Origin: Campylobacterota bacterium
GTDB lineage: Bacteria > Campylobacterota > Campylobacteria > Campylobacterales > Sulfurovaceae
Length of the DNA stretch: 8,940 nt
Assembly: GCA_003646525.1 (NCBI GenBank)
Contig: QMKU01000037.1
Location: 1 to 8,940, forward strand
Direction: 5' to 3'
Shown: one piece after another, positions 1 to 6,064 of the stretch
Layout: the number at the start of each line of letters is the position of its first letter
Numbering within the stretch: position 1 is the first letter of the stretch
Notes under the pieces: model-generated
The model's database searches: none
Seen by the model: the letters and a program-made list of their open reading frames with translations, nothing else
Told to the model about the DNA's origin: nothing
Translations under genes and position numbers: made by a program

Positions 1-615
1 AAAAAGTTCTTCAAAGATAAGTCACTAGATGATGTGACTGTCTCTTTTGAGGCAGGAGACAGGGTGGCAATCATGGGTCCAAATGGTGCAGGCAAGACAA
101 CACTAATACGCGCAATTCTGGGTTTTTATCATACGAATAGTGGAGAGATTAGGGTCAATGGATTTGATCCGATCAAACAGAGAGTTGAAGTGGTGCAAAA
201 TATAGGCTTTATTCCTCAGCTTCCTCCTCCTATTAGGCTAAGTTGCAAAGAGTTAATCGATTATGTTTCAAAAAGCAGTGGATGTAGCGTCGTCTCCGTC
301 GTGGATAATGCACACAAGATGGGATTGGATATCGAAAATCAAATGCATAAATCTTTTTTTAAACTCTCTGGAGGTATGAAGCAAAAACTACTCATTGCCA
401 TCGCAGTTTCAAAAAAGAGTGATATTTTGATTTTTGATGAGCCGACGGCAAATCTCGACCCCAAGGGGAGAGAAAGCTTTTATCAACTACTCGAACATGT
501 CAAAGAAGATAAAATCTTACTTTTTATTACCCATCGCCTTGATGAAATTGAGCACTTGGTAAATCGAGTCGTCTATATGGATCTCGGCAAAGTAGTTAGT
601 GATGAGAAGCTCTAA
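1..615 (+). CDS. nosF: NosF-like ABC transporter ATPase, 5'-truncated by the window edge
   Basis: Reading frame 1 is open from the first base, and residues before the GTG at 34 (KKFFKDKSLDDV) are ordinary ABC-ATPase N-terminal sequence, so the true start lies upstream of the window; 204 residues are visible. The nucleotide-binding domain is otherwise complete: Walker A GPNGAGKTT (bases 76-102), a Q-loop in IGFIPQ, signature LSGGMKQKL, Walker B DILIFDEP followed by the D-loop, and switch histidine FITH near the end. NosF is the cytoplasmic ATPase of the NosDFY complex, which is needed to assemble the copper centres of nitrous oxide reductase NosZ in the periplasm. The nos assignment rests mainly on context: a NosL-type gene overlaps its 3' end by 14 nt and an ABC-2 permease of NosY type follows. 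By sequence alone it could be any ATPase of an ABC-2 type exporter. Confidence 0.88.
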   Translation, partial: KKFFKDKSLDDVTVSFEAGDRVAIMGPNGAGKTTLIRAILGFYHTNSGEIRVNGFDPIKQRVEVVQNIGFIPQLPPPIRLSCKELIDYVSKSSGCSVVSVVDNAHKMGLDIENQMHKSFFKLSGGMKQKLLIAIAVSKKSDILIFDEPTANLDPKGRESFYQLLEHVKEDKILLFITHRLDEIEHLVNRVVYMDLGKVVSDEKL

Positions 616-1069
616 GGCTTGGCTTGTTCTGACCGTACTGCTTGCTTTTTGGGGATGTGAACGAAAGATTGATCTCAATCCCCATGAGGTACACTGGGAC
701 AGGGATATGTGTATTCGTTGCAAAATGGTGGTGAGCGAACGCATGTATGCCGCGCAAACAACTGATCCGAATACGGGCAAAACCTATTTTTTTGATGATA
801 TTGGCTGTACCGTGCTCTGGTTTGTAGAAGACGAAATCGAGTGGGCCAACAAGGCAAAGATATGGGTAACTGATATTAAAACTGGAGAGTGGATCGATGC
901 AAAAGTAGCCAAGTGGGGCACGATGAGTATCACTCCAATGGCATTTGGCTTTGGGGCATACAAGCCTGGAACAGAGCCTAAGGATGAGGAAATTATAGCT
1001 TATGATGAAATGGCAAAAAGAGCCATTATTTTAGAAGCAAGAAAAAAGCATTATGGGGATACACAATGA
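602..1069 (+). CDS. nosL: NosL-type copper-binding lipoprotein (NosL copy 1)
   Basis: The 155-aa protein has a short N-terminal hydrophobic segment (residues 6-18) ending in FWGC; Cys19 is the probable lipidation site, although Trp at -2 is unusual for a lipobox. The mature part has CIRCKM (Cys37, Cys40, Met42), the position of the NosL CxxCGM metal motif, then FFDDIGC (Cys69), an EWIDA segment and a FGFGA segment. Known NosL proteins are outer-membrane lipoproteins that bind Cu(I) and supply it for NosZ metallation. The gene overlaps nosF by 14 nt and nosY by 4 nt (ATGA), so all three should be translated together. ATG 602 is chosen; GTG 599, one codon upstream in the same frame, is also possible, and neither has a clear Shine-Dalgarno. 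Lying between nosF and nosY is not the order known from Wolinella (nosF-nosY-nosL). The closest relative in the window is the NosL-like protein at 7046-7549. Confidence 0.87.
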   Translation: MRSSKAWLVLTVLLAFWGCERKIDLNPHEVHWDRDMCIRCKMVVSERMYAAQTTDPNTGKTYFFDDIGCTVLWFVEDEIEWANKAKIWVTDIKTGEWIDAKVAKWGTMSITPMAFGFGAYKPGTEPKDEEIIAYDEMAKRAIILEARKKHYGDTQ

Positions 1070-1893
1070 ATACATTATGGTTAGTCGCTCGTCTGGATAT
1101 CATGGAGTCGATCAGGGCAAAGTGGTTTTATGTTTATAGCTTTGTATTTGGGGGACTTATTGCACTCTTTTTCCTTACAGGGGTGACACAATCTGTCGTG
1201 ATGGGATTTAGTGGATTGAGTCGCCTGTTGCTGGTTTATATTCAAGTGACAATTGTAATCCTGCCTATTTTTATTTTGATTACGACGGTGAGGTCTATCT
1301 CTGGAGATCGAGAGAGTCATATCCTAGAATATATGCTCTCGTTTCCTGTATCCCTCAGAAGTTATTATTGGGGCAAACTTTTGGGGCGTTTCGTGACAGT
1401 CTTTTTCCCTGTTTTCGTAGCAATGGTCATAGGTGTGATCTGGGGAGTAGTCAAGGGAGCAACAGTCCCATGGGAGATGCTACTCCTCTACTCTGCTATG
1501 CTTTTTGCCTTGACAGGGGTTTTTCTGGGAATTGCTTTTTTTATCTCAACTCTTGTTAAGTCTCAGGATATTGCACTAGGAACGGCATTTTTTGTTTGGA
1601 TCATTATGCTGGCATTTATCGATATCATTTTGATTGGTATTATGATGCAGAGCAATGTGGATGAGACAGTTATTATCTTTAGTGCATTAGCAAATCCGCT
1701 AGAGACTTTCAGGATAGGTGCCATATCACTGTTTGATCCTGAGCTGACAGTGATCGGTCCGACAGCATACTATATTCTTGATGCTTTTGGCAAAAATATG
1801 TTTATGGTGTTCTCAATAGTCTATCCGTTATTGTTGGGATTTATTTTCTCTTTTTTAGGGTATAATCTTTTCCGAAAACGAGATCTACTATAA
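1066..1893 (+). CDS. nosY: NosY-like ABC-2 type permease
   Basis: This 275-aa inner-membrane protein has about six hydrophobic segments (roughly residues 20-40, 56-77, 106-130, 137-163, 170-194 and 246-266). It also carries the ABC-2 permease hallmark, a SGDRES-type segment followed by LSFPVSLRSYYWGKLLGR between TM2 and TM3. With NosF and the periplasmic NosD it would form the NosDFY transporter, whose substrate (sulfur species and/or interaction with copper-loaded NosL) serves NosZ Cu-site assembly. The start is ATG 1066, overlapping the previous stop as ATGA, with GGGGA at 1055-1059 as ribosome binding site. Length matches the NosY family. Assignment to NosY over a generic ABC-2 permease depends on the neighbouring nosF and NosL genes. 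Confidence 0.88.
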   Translation: MNTLWLVARLDIMESIRAKWFYVYSFVFGGLIALFFLTGVTQSVVMGFSGLSRLLLVYIQVTIVILPIFILITTVRSISGDRESHILEYMLSFPVSLRSYYWGKLLGRFVTVFFPVFVAMVIGVIWGVVKGATVPWEMLLLYSAMLFALTGVFLGIAFFISTLVKSQDIALGTAFFVWIIMLAFIDIILIGIMMQSNVDETVIIFSALANPLETFRIGAISLFDPELTVIGPTAYYILDAFGKNMFMVFSIVYPLLLGFIFSFLGYNLFRKRDLL

Positions 1894-1902
1894 AGGACAA
1901 CA

Positions 1903-2376
1903 ATGAAAATGGTTTGGATGAGTTTGGTGCTAGTTGCTTTGATGGGAATATTAAATGCCGAAGGTATTGTCGCTGATAAAAGCGAGAGAGACTTGATATG
2001 TGGAATGCAACCCTATAAAAACCCACAATGGGTCACTGAAATAGAACTGAGAAATGGAAAAAAACTCCATTTTATATCGGTGAAGTGTATGATGCTATTT
2101 TATTATAAAAACGATCAATGGGATGATTTGGGTCTACTGGGAACCAAAGATCCTATTGTCGCACTGAAAATTCAAGACTTTAAGTCTTTGAGAGTTATTG
2201 ATGCCAAGAAAGCTTATTATGTTTTTGGGAGTCATATCATGAGCTCCAAAGGGGACGACCTGGTTCCTTTTGAGTATGAGAAGGATGCCGAAAACTTTAT
2301 GAAGGAGAATGGTGGACGCAAAATTTTGACTTGGAAAGATTTCAAGCTCAACCTTTTTGATCTACTAAATTTGTAA
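1903..2376 (+). CDS. Exported NosL-like protein with single-cysteine CGM site (NosL copy 2)
   Basis: The 157-aa protein begins with a clear Sec signal peptide (hydrophobic residues 4-17, likely cut after LNA, residue 19), without a lipobox. The mature protein starts its NosL-like domain with LICGM (Cys33, Met35), so the first Cys of the usual CxxCGM is absent. A second Cys sits in VKCMM (Cys62). The C-terminal half has the NosL-like segments AYYVFGSHIM, DLVPF and NFMKENGG. It lines up through most of its length with the NosL domain of the 3249-3929 product (AFYVIGSDVYGPMGNELIPF). An AAGGA ribosome site (1893-1897) lies 5 nt before ATG 1903 and the gap to nosY is 9 nt, so it is co-transcribed with nosFLY. 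A periplasmic copper-binding role is inferred from family and context; loss of one Cys suggests a different affinity or coordination. Confidence 0.8.
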   Translation: MKMVWMSLVLVALMGILNAEGIVADKSERDLICGMQPYKNPQWVTEIELRNGKKLHFISVKCMMLFYYKNDQWDDLGLLGTKDPIVALKIQDFKSLRVIDAKKAYYVFGSHIMSSKGDDLVPFEYEKDAENFMKENGGRKILTWKDFKLNLFDLLNL

Positions 2377-2389
2377 TTTTTTGAGGGAT

Positions 2390-2418
2390 TTAACATAAAC
2401 TTAACACAAGTATATTAT
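2390..2418 (+). promoter_or_regulatory. Candidate sigma-70 promoter before NosL copy 3
   Basis: TTAACA (2390-2395) and TATTAT (2413-2418) are separated by 17 bp, each one mismatch from the -35 and -10 consensus. They sit in the 73-bp gap between two NosL-like genes, the first real gap in the operon. An alternative -10 is TATATT at 2411-2416. An AAGGA ribosome site follows at 2438-2442, 7 nt before the ATG at 2450. AT-rich DNA gives such matches by chance, so this is a candidate only. Confidence 0.4.
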
Positions 2419-2449
2419 TATTAGTTATCAAAAACATAAGGATGTATGA

Positions 2450-3160
2450 ATGAGAAAAGTTCTATTAGTGCTATTGGCTATAAGTACAATGTTTACTTTT
2501 GCAAATGCCGAAGAGGTCAAGGCAGTAGCAGAAAAGCCGAAAAAGATGACTAAAATGTTCCAAACAGTACCAGCAGATAAGGCAACAATTCTTCAGAAGG
2601 GTGATGCTAAAATGTTTTGTCCTGAGTGTGGTATGACGCTACCAATGTTTTATAAAACAAATCACGCAGCAACAGTAGATGGAAAAGTGAAGCAGTATTG
2701 CTCCATGTATTGTGTTGTCGAAGATGCAAAGAAGGGTTCCAAACTTACAGATATCAAGGTTGTAGATGTAGAGAGTCTTAAATTTATTGATGCAAGTAAA
2801 GCTTCTTATGTTGTCGGCAGTGGCAAAAAAGGAACGATGACTATGGTAAGCAAATATGCCTTTGCCAATAGAGTGAATGCCGAAGCCTTTGCGAAAAAGA
2901 ATGGCGGAGAAGTGACGGATTATGCAGGAGCTTACAAGTTAGCACAAACTGATTTTGATAAAGATACTGCAATGATTACAAAAAAGCAGGGAATGATGGC
3001 AAAAAAAGGTGAAATGATGTATGGCAAAATGTGTCAAGCAACAGATAAGAAATTTGCTACGACAGCAGAAGCGAAAGCCTTTATGATAGAGAGTAAACTC
3101 TGCAAAGGGTTAAATCCAAAGCAAGCACAAGCTGTAGGACTTTATCTGAAAAATAGATAG
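2450..3160 (+). CDS. Periplasmic NosL-like protein with C-terminal two-cysteine module (NosL copy 3)
   Basis: The product is 236 aa with a Sec signal peptide (likely cut after ANA, residue 20). A Lys-rich linker precedes a metal-site domain with FCPECGM (Cys57, Cys60, Met62) and a second pair in YCSMYC (Cys84, Cys88), so four cysteines are available. Residues 106-155 follow the NosL pattern weakly (SLKFIDASKASYVVGS, then a KKNGGEV segment near 149-155). A Met-rich stretch (Met182, 183, 189, 190, 194) leads into a roughly 50-residue C-terminal module, residues 186-235, with Cys195 and Cys218. That module is shared with the N-terminus of the next gene's product. It resembles a small c-type cytochrome fold by pattern (KGExMY...C at the front, AVxLYLKN at the end) but has no CXXCH, so it should not bind haem c. 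The likely role is periplasmic copper binding or transfer for NosZ, by inference. It may be expressed separately, because it has its own candidate promoter and a trailing hairpin. Confidence 0.78.
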   Translation: MRKVLLVLLAISTMFTFANAEEVKAVAEKPKKMTKMFQTVPADKATILQKGDAKMFCPECGMTLPMFYKTNHAATVDGKVKQYCSMYCVVEDAKKGSKLTDIKVVDVESLKFIDASKASYVVGSGKKGTMTMVSKYAFANRVNAEAFAKKNGGEVTDYAGAYKLAQTDFDKDTAMITKKQGMMAKKGEMMYGKMCQATDKKFATTAEAKAFMIESKLCKGLNPKQAQAVGLYLKNR

Positions 3161-3163
3161 CAG

Positions 3164-3185
3164 GTCGGGGTGCTCTCGCCCCGAC
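3164..3185 (+). terminator. GC-rich hairpin after NosL copy 3
   Basis: Arms GTCGGGGTG (3164-3172) and CGCCCCGAC (3177-3185) pair over 9 bp including one G-U, with a CTCT loop. It begins 3 nt after the stop codon in otherwise AT-rich DNA, so it is unlikely to be chance. No T-run follows on the + strand, so it is not a classical intrinsic terminator. It may instead be an RNA-stabilising or processing hairpin at the 3' end of the upstream message, or a leaky attenuator. Confidence 0.5.
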
Positions 3186-3248
3186 ACAAAATTAAGCATA
3201 ATTATTTATCTCATCCAGAAAATACACCTCTCAACAAGGACTATATAG

Positions 3249-3929
3249 ATGAAAACCACACTTCTTTTTACAACTCTCTTCATATCATTATTATTTGCCC
3301 AAGATATAAGTTTGGCAAAAATTGTCAAGCTTTCAAACAAGGGTGAAAAGATCGTCAACACACTCTGCGAGAATAAAAAACTTCCAAATGCTACAGGCTC
3401 AATCGAGCAGTTGATGAAAAAAGTTAAAAATTCTCAAGCCTGCCCCTCTCTATCAAGATCTAAGATGGAAGCGGTTGCTTACTATGTCAGTAACGGTAGT
3501 ATGAAGTTTACTGGCAAGCATATCGTAGTACCAGCAAAAGCAAAATGTCCAGTATGCGGTATGTTTATTGCTAAATATCCCAAGTGGGTAGGAGTTATCG
3601 TTGTTGCTGACAAAAAGTACTATTTTGATGGTGCTAAAGATATGATGAAATTCTATATTTTTGATGGTGATTTCCCTTATGATCGAAGCAAGATTGATCT
3701 TATAAAAGTAACGGATTTTTATACACTTGAAGGTACTCCTGCAAAAGAAGCCTTTTATGTGATCGGATCAGATGTATACGGACCTATGGGAAATGAGTTG
3801 ATCCCTTTCAAGACGCGTAAGGCAGCTGAAAATTTTCTGAGTGACCATGGCGGAAGTGAAATTGTGCGTTTTGACAAGATCACACCCAAAATGGTGATGG
3901 CACTAGATGGAGTTGAATACAAAGAATGA
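3249..3929 (+). CDS. Periplasmic NosL-like protein with N-terminal two-cysteine module (NosL copy 4)
   Basis: The 226-aa protein starts with a Sec signal peptide (residues 1 to about 17, cut near LFA-Q). Residues 31-82 form the two-cysteine module (Cys40, Cys65; KGEKIVNTLC at the front, AVAYYVSN at the end). It matches residues 186-235 of the preceding gene's product with identical G-to-first-Cys and second-Cys-to-Asn spacing. A NosL domain follows: KCPVCGM (Cys100, Cys103, Met105), a YYFDGAKDMMKFY segment, then YVIGSDVYGPMGNELIPF and HGGSEIVRFD near the end. These are the best-conserved NosL features in the window. AAGGA (3236-3240) lies 8 nt before ATG 3249. The next gene overlaps its stop as ATGA, so it probably works with the membrane proteins that follow. 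A Cu(I)-carrying periplasmic role is expected from the family. Confidence 0.83.
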   Translation: MKTTLLFTTLFISLLFAQDISLAKIVKLSNKGEKIVNTLCENKKLPNATGSIEQLMKKVKNSQACPSLSRSKMEAVAYYVSNGSMKFTGKHIVVPAKAKCPVCGMFIAKYPKWVGVIVVADKKYYFDGAKDMMKFYIFDGDFPYDRSKIDLIKVTDFYTLEGTPAKEAFYVIGSDVYGPMGNELIPFKTRKAAENFLSDHGGSEIVRFDKITPKMVMALDGVEYKE

Positions 3930-4195
3930 TAAAACCTTTTTATGTGGCAGGCAGTCTGCTACTATTGATAATCTTTAGCATAGGTGTACATTATATCTCA
4001 GGGGACAGAATGGGTATAACTGACAGAGTCAATGCTGTTGCGAGTATGACTAGGATGAGTTCACCTTCATTCAGTGTTGCCTATTATGAGCCTAGAGTTG
4101 GAGGGACTAAAATTGGTGGGGTTGAAAAGGCAGTCAATATTGCCTATCCTGAGATGATGCCCCTTGACCGAATGGATTTTGTCTATGAGAAATAG
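3926..4195 (+). CDS. Small single-TM protein of unknown function
   Basis: This 89-aa protein belongs to no family I recognise. It has one N-terminal transmembrane segment (residues 6-24, after the start MIKPF), and the rest is predicted to be in the periplasm. The soluble part is Gly- and Met-containing (Met29, 41, 44, 77, 78, 83) with no Cys. It is real on context: its ATG overlaps the preceding stop as ATGA, and the next gene's ATG lies 11 nt inside its 3' end, which is the coupled spacing seen throughout this operon. It could be a small partner subunit of the ABC permease that follows, or a membrane tether for the NosL-like protein encoded before it. Neither can be shown from sequence alone. 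Confidence 0.68.
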   Translation: MIKPFYVAGSLLLLIIFSIGVHYISGDRMGITDRVNAVASMTRMSSPSFSVAYYEPRVGGTKIGGVEKAVNIAYPEMMPLDRMDFVYEK

Positions 4196-5363
4196 TCCTT
4201 TTTTTCACTTTTTGACACTAGAATTTTTCAAAGAACGCAAAAAACATATGGGTGTTATCGCTATCTCATTGGTAATTCTCTTTTTGCTCAGCAGCGTACT
4301 CTTCATCTCTTCATCTATTCGCTACTCTTTAGAGCAGACACTAGATCAGGAGCCAGATTTTGTAGTGCAGCGCATTCAGGGTGGTGAGAGAGTCAGCGTA
4401 CCGACTGAATGGATGGACAGACTATTGGAGATTCACGGTATCAGTTCTGTCACAGCGCGTGTTTATGGTCGTTACTTTTTTAAGTCCAAGGAGAAATCTT
4501 TTCTGATAGTGGGGGTTGACTTCATGGATGAACAGAGCCACAAAGCACTACGAACAATTATGGACGAGGTTGACCTGAGAGAGTTTCTGAAGGGAGATAA
4601 TATGCTTGTAGGTGGAGGAGTCTCCCACTATCTCAAGTCACATTTTTACCCCAAGGGTTACACTTTTTTGACTCCTAAAGGTGCTTTTAAAAAGGTGCAT
4701 CTTTTTAAAGTGCTTCCAAGAGAGAGCAATCTAATAGCCAACGATATGATAATAGTTCCTATCGAATTAGCACAAGAAATTTTTGGGATGAATGAGGAGG
4801 AGGTGAGCGATATCACCTTCAATGTACCCAATGATGATGAGTGGGCGAATGTAGAGGACAAAATCAGTTCCTTCCATTATGATCTGCGCGTTATTACTAA
4901 AAATGATATCAAAAAAGCATACGAAAATCTCTATAACTACAAAGGAGGTATCTTTCTGATTCTCTTTTTGATCACGATAGTTACCTTTGTGCTTATTCTT
5001 TATCAACGCTACTCTATGGTTTACTCAAGTGAACGACGACATATAGGTTTGCTGAGAGCTTTGGGCTGGAGCATCAATGATGTATTGAAACTAAAGTTTT
5101 TTGAGACGATGATGGTAGTAATCGTAGCCTATATACTGGGTGTTGGATTGGCTTACCTCTATGTTTTTGTGTTGGGTGCACCCCTGCTTAGGGAGATATT
5201 TTTGGGTGGTGCCAATCTACACAATGTCATAACACTGGTTCCTGTATTAAATTTTGGAATACTTAGCTCTATTTTCTTGATCTATGCTGTTCCTTTTGTT
5301 TCAGCCGTGCTAATTCCTGTTTGGAAAATCGCCGTCACAGACCCCAAAGAGGCGATGCTATGA
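4185..5363 (+). CDS. FtsX/MacB-family ABC transporter permease
   Basis: The 392-aa protein has the type VII (MacB/LolCE/FtsX) layout. A short cytoplasmic N-terminus is followed by TM1 (about 23-45), a periplasmic domain of roughly 200 residues (46-250), and then three TMs (about 254-274, 307-329 and 357-379). The segment SSERRHIGLLRALG (281-294) between TM2 and TM3 is the FtsX-family region that couples to the ATPase, and the C-terminus PVWKIAVTDPKEAML fits the family ending. Such permeases move periplasmic substrates by mechanotransmission instead of conventional membrane crossing. No Cys is present. ATG 4185 is preferred, overlapping the previous gene by 11 nt; TTG 4164 in frame would add seven residues. 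The ATPase gene follows with a 4-nt overlap. The substrate is unknown, and adjacency to NosL-like genes suggests metal delivery or lipoprotein release. Confidence 0.88.
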   Translation: MRNSPFFHFLTLEFFKERKKHMGVIAISLVILFLLSSVLFISSSIRYSLEQTLDQEPDFVVQRIQGGERVSVPTEWMDRLLEIHGISSVTARVYGRYFFKSKEKSFLIVGVDFMDEQSHKALRTIMDEVDLREFLKGDNMLVGGGVSHYLKSHFYPKGYTFLTPKGAFKKVHLFKVLPRESNLIANDMIIVPIELAQEIFGMNEEEVSDITFNVPNDDEWANVEDKISSFHYDLRVITKNDIKKAYENLYNYKGGIFLILFLITIVTFVLILYQRYSMVYSSERRHIGLLRALGWSINDVLKLKFFETMMVVIVAYILGVGLAYLYVFVLGAPLLREIFLGGANLHNVITLVPVLNFGILSSIFLIYAVPFVSAVLIPVWKIAVTDPKEAML

Positions 5364-6064
5364 CCGAGAATGCAATTATTACTATTGAAAACCTAAACAA
5401 GCACTTCAAGAGTGGCGATCTCCTCTCAAAAGTACTCAAAGATATCAATCTTGAGATCGAGAGAGGAGAGTGTATCGTTCTCAAGGGGGTGAGCGGTAGT
5501 GGCAAGACGACACTGCTTTCGATTATGGGAGGGTTGGATCGACCTAGTAGTGGAAAAGTGTTAGTGGAGGGTGAGTCAATCAGCAAGTTGCCTGATCTCC
5601 ATATTTCACACTTTAGAGCCCAAAAGATAGGAATGATTTTTCAGCATTTCAATCTCTTTGATCACTTGACTGCTACAGAAAATGTGATGATTCCTCTGAT
5701 TCCTGCTAGGCTAAGTATGGATGAAGTCGATCAAAAAGTCCACTCAAGCCTGAAACTTGCCAATATCTCTCACAAAGCCGAAAGCACAGCAGGGCGACTT
5801 TCTGGAGGCGAGAAGCAGCGTGTTGCAATCGCCCGTGCACTTGTCTCTGATCCAGCCATTATCCTCTGTGATGAACCAACAGCAAATCTAGATCGTGACA
5901 ACTCACTAAAGTTTATCGAAATACTCGGTCAACTCCACGAAATGGGAAAAACCATCGTCGTGGCAACACATGATCCTCTATTTGATACTTTATCATTTGC
6001 TAACAGGGTAGTCCCCATGGAGGATGGTTCACTAGTAGGTAGTATCTCCAAAGGGTTGCAGTGA
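5360..6064 (+). CDS. LolD/MacB-type ABC transporter ATPase
   Basis: The complete 234-aa nucleotide-binding protein has Walker A GVSGSGKTT (43-51), Q-loop Gln95, signature LSGGEKQR (147-154), Walker B IILCDEP with Glu172 as the catalytic base, D-loop NLD and switch His204. The signature and Q-loop sequence (IFQHFNLFDHLTA) are those of the LolD/MacB/FtsE subfamily, which partners FtsX-type permeases such as the one encoded just before it. ATG 5360 overlaps the permease stop, with AAAGAGG (5346-5352) as ribosome site; an upstream in-frame extension lies within the permease gene and is unneeded. The GTG of the next gene overlaps its stop. It is distinct from NosF, so this locus encodes two different ABC systems. 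It should not be named lolD, because no LolC/E-specific partner is evident. Confidence 0.93.
   Translation: MTENAIITIENLNKHFKSGDLLSKVLKDINLEIERGECIVLKGVSGSGKTTLLSIMGGLDRPSSGKVLVEGESISKLPDLHISHFRAQKIGMIFQHFNLFDHLTATENVMIPLIPARLSMDEVDQKVHSSLKLANISHKAESTAGRLSGGEKQRVAIARALVSDPAIILCDEPTANLDRDNSLKFIEILGQLHEMGKTIVVATHDPLFDTLSFANRVVPMEDGSLVGSISKGLQ

Noticed and set aside
2450..3929. Calling the two-cysteine modules c-type cytochromes
   Set aside because: Neither contains CXXCH, and no CXXCH occurs in any of the called proteins, so haem c attachment is not expected.
5360..6064. Naming the ATPase and its permease lolD/lolC or macB
   Set aside because: Subfamily motifs fit, but there is no lipoprotein-release context, no MacA-type adaptor gene, and the ATPase and permease are separate, unlike fused MacB.
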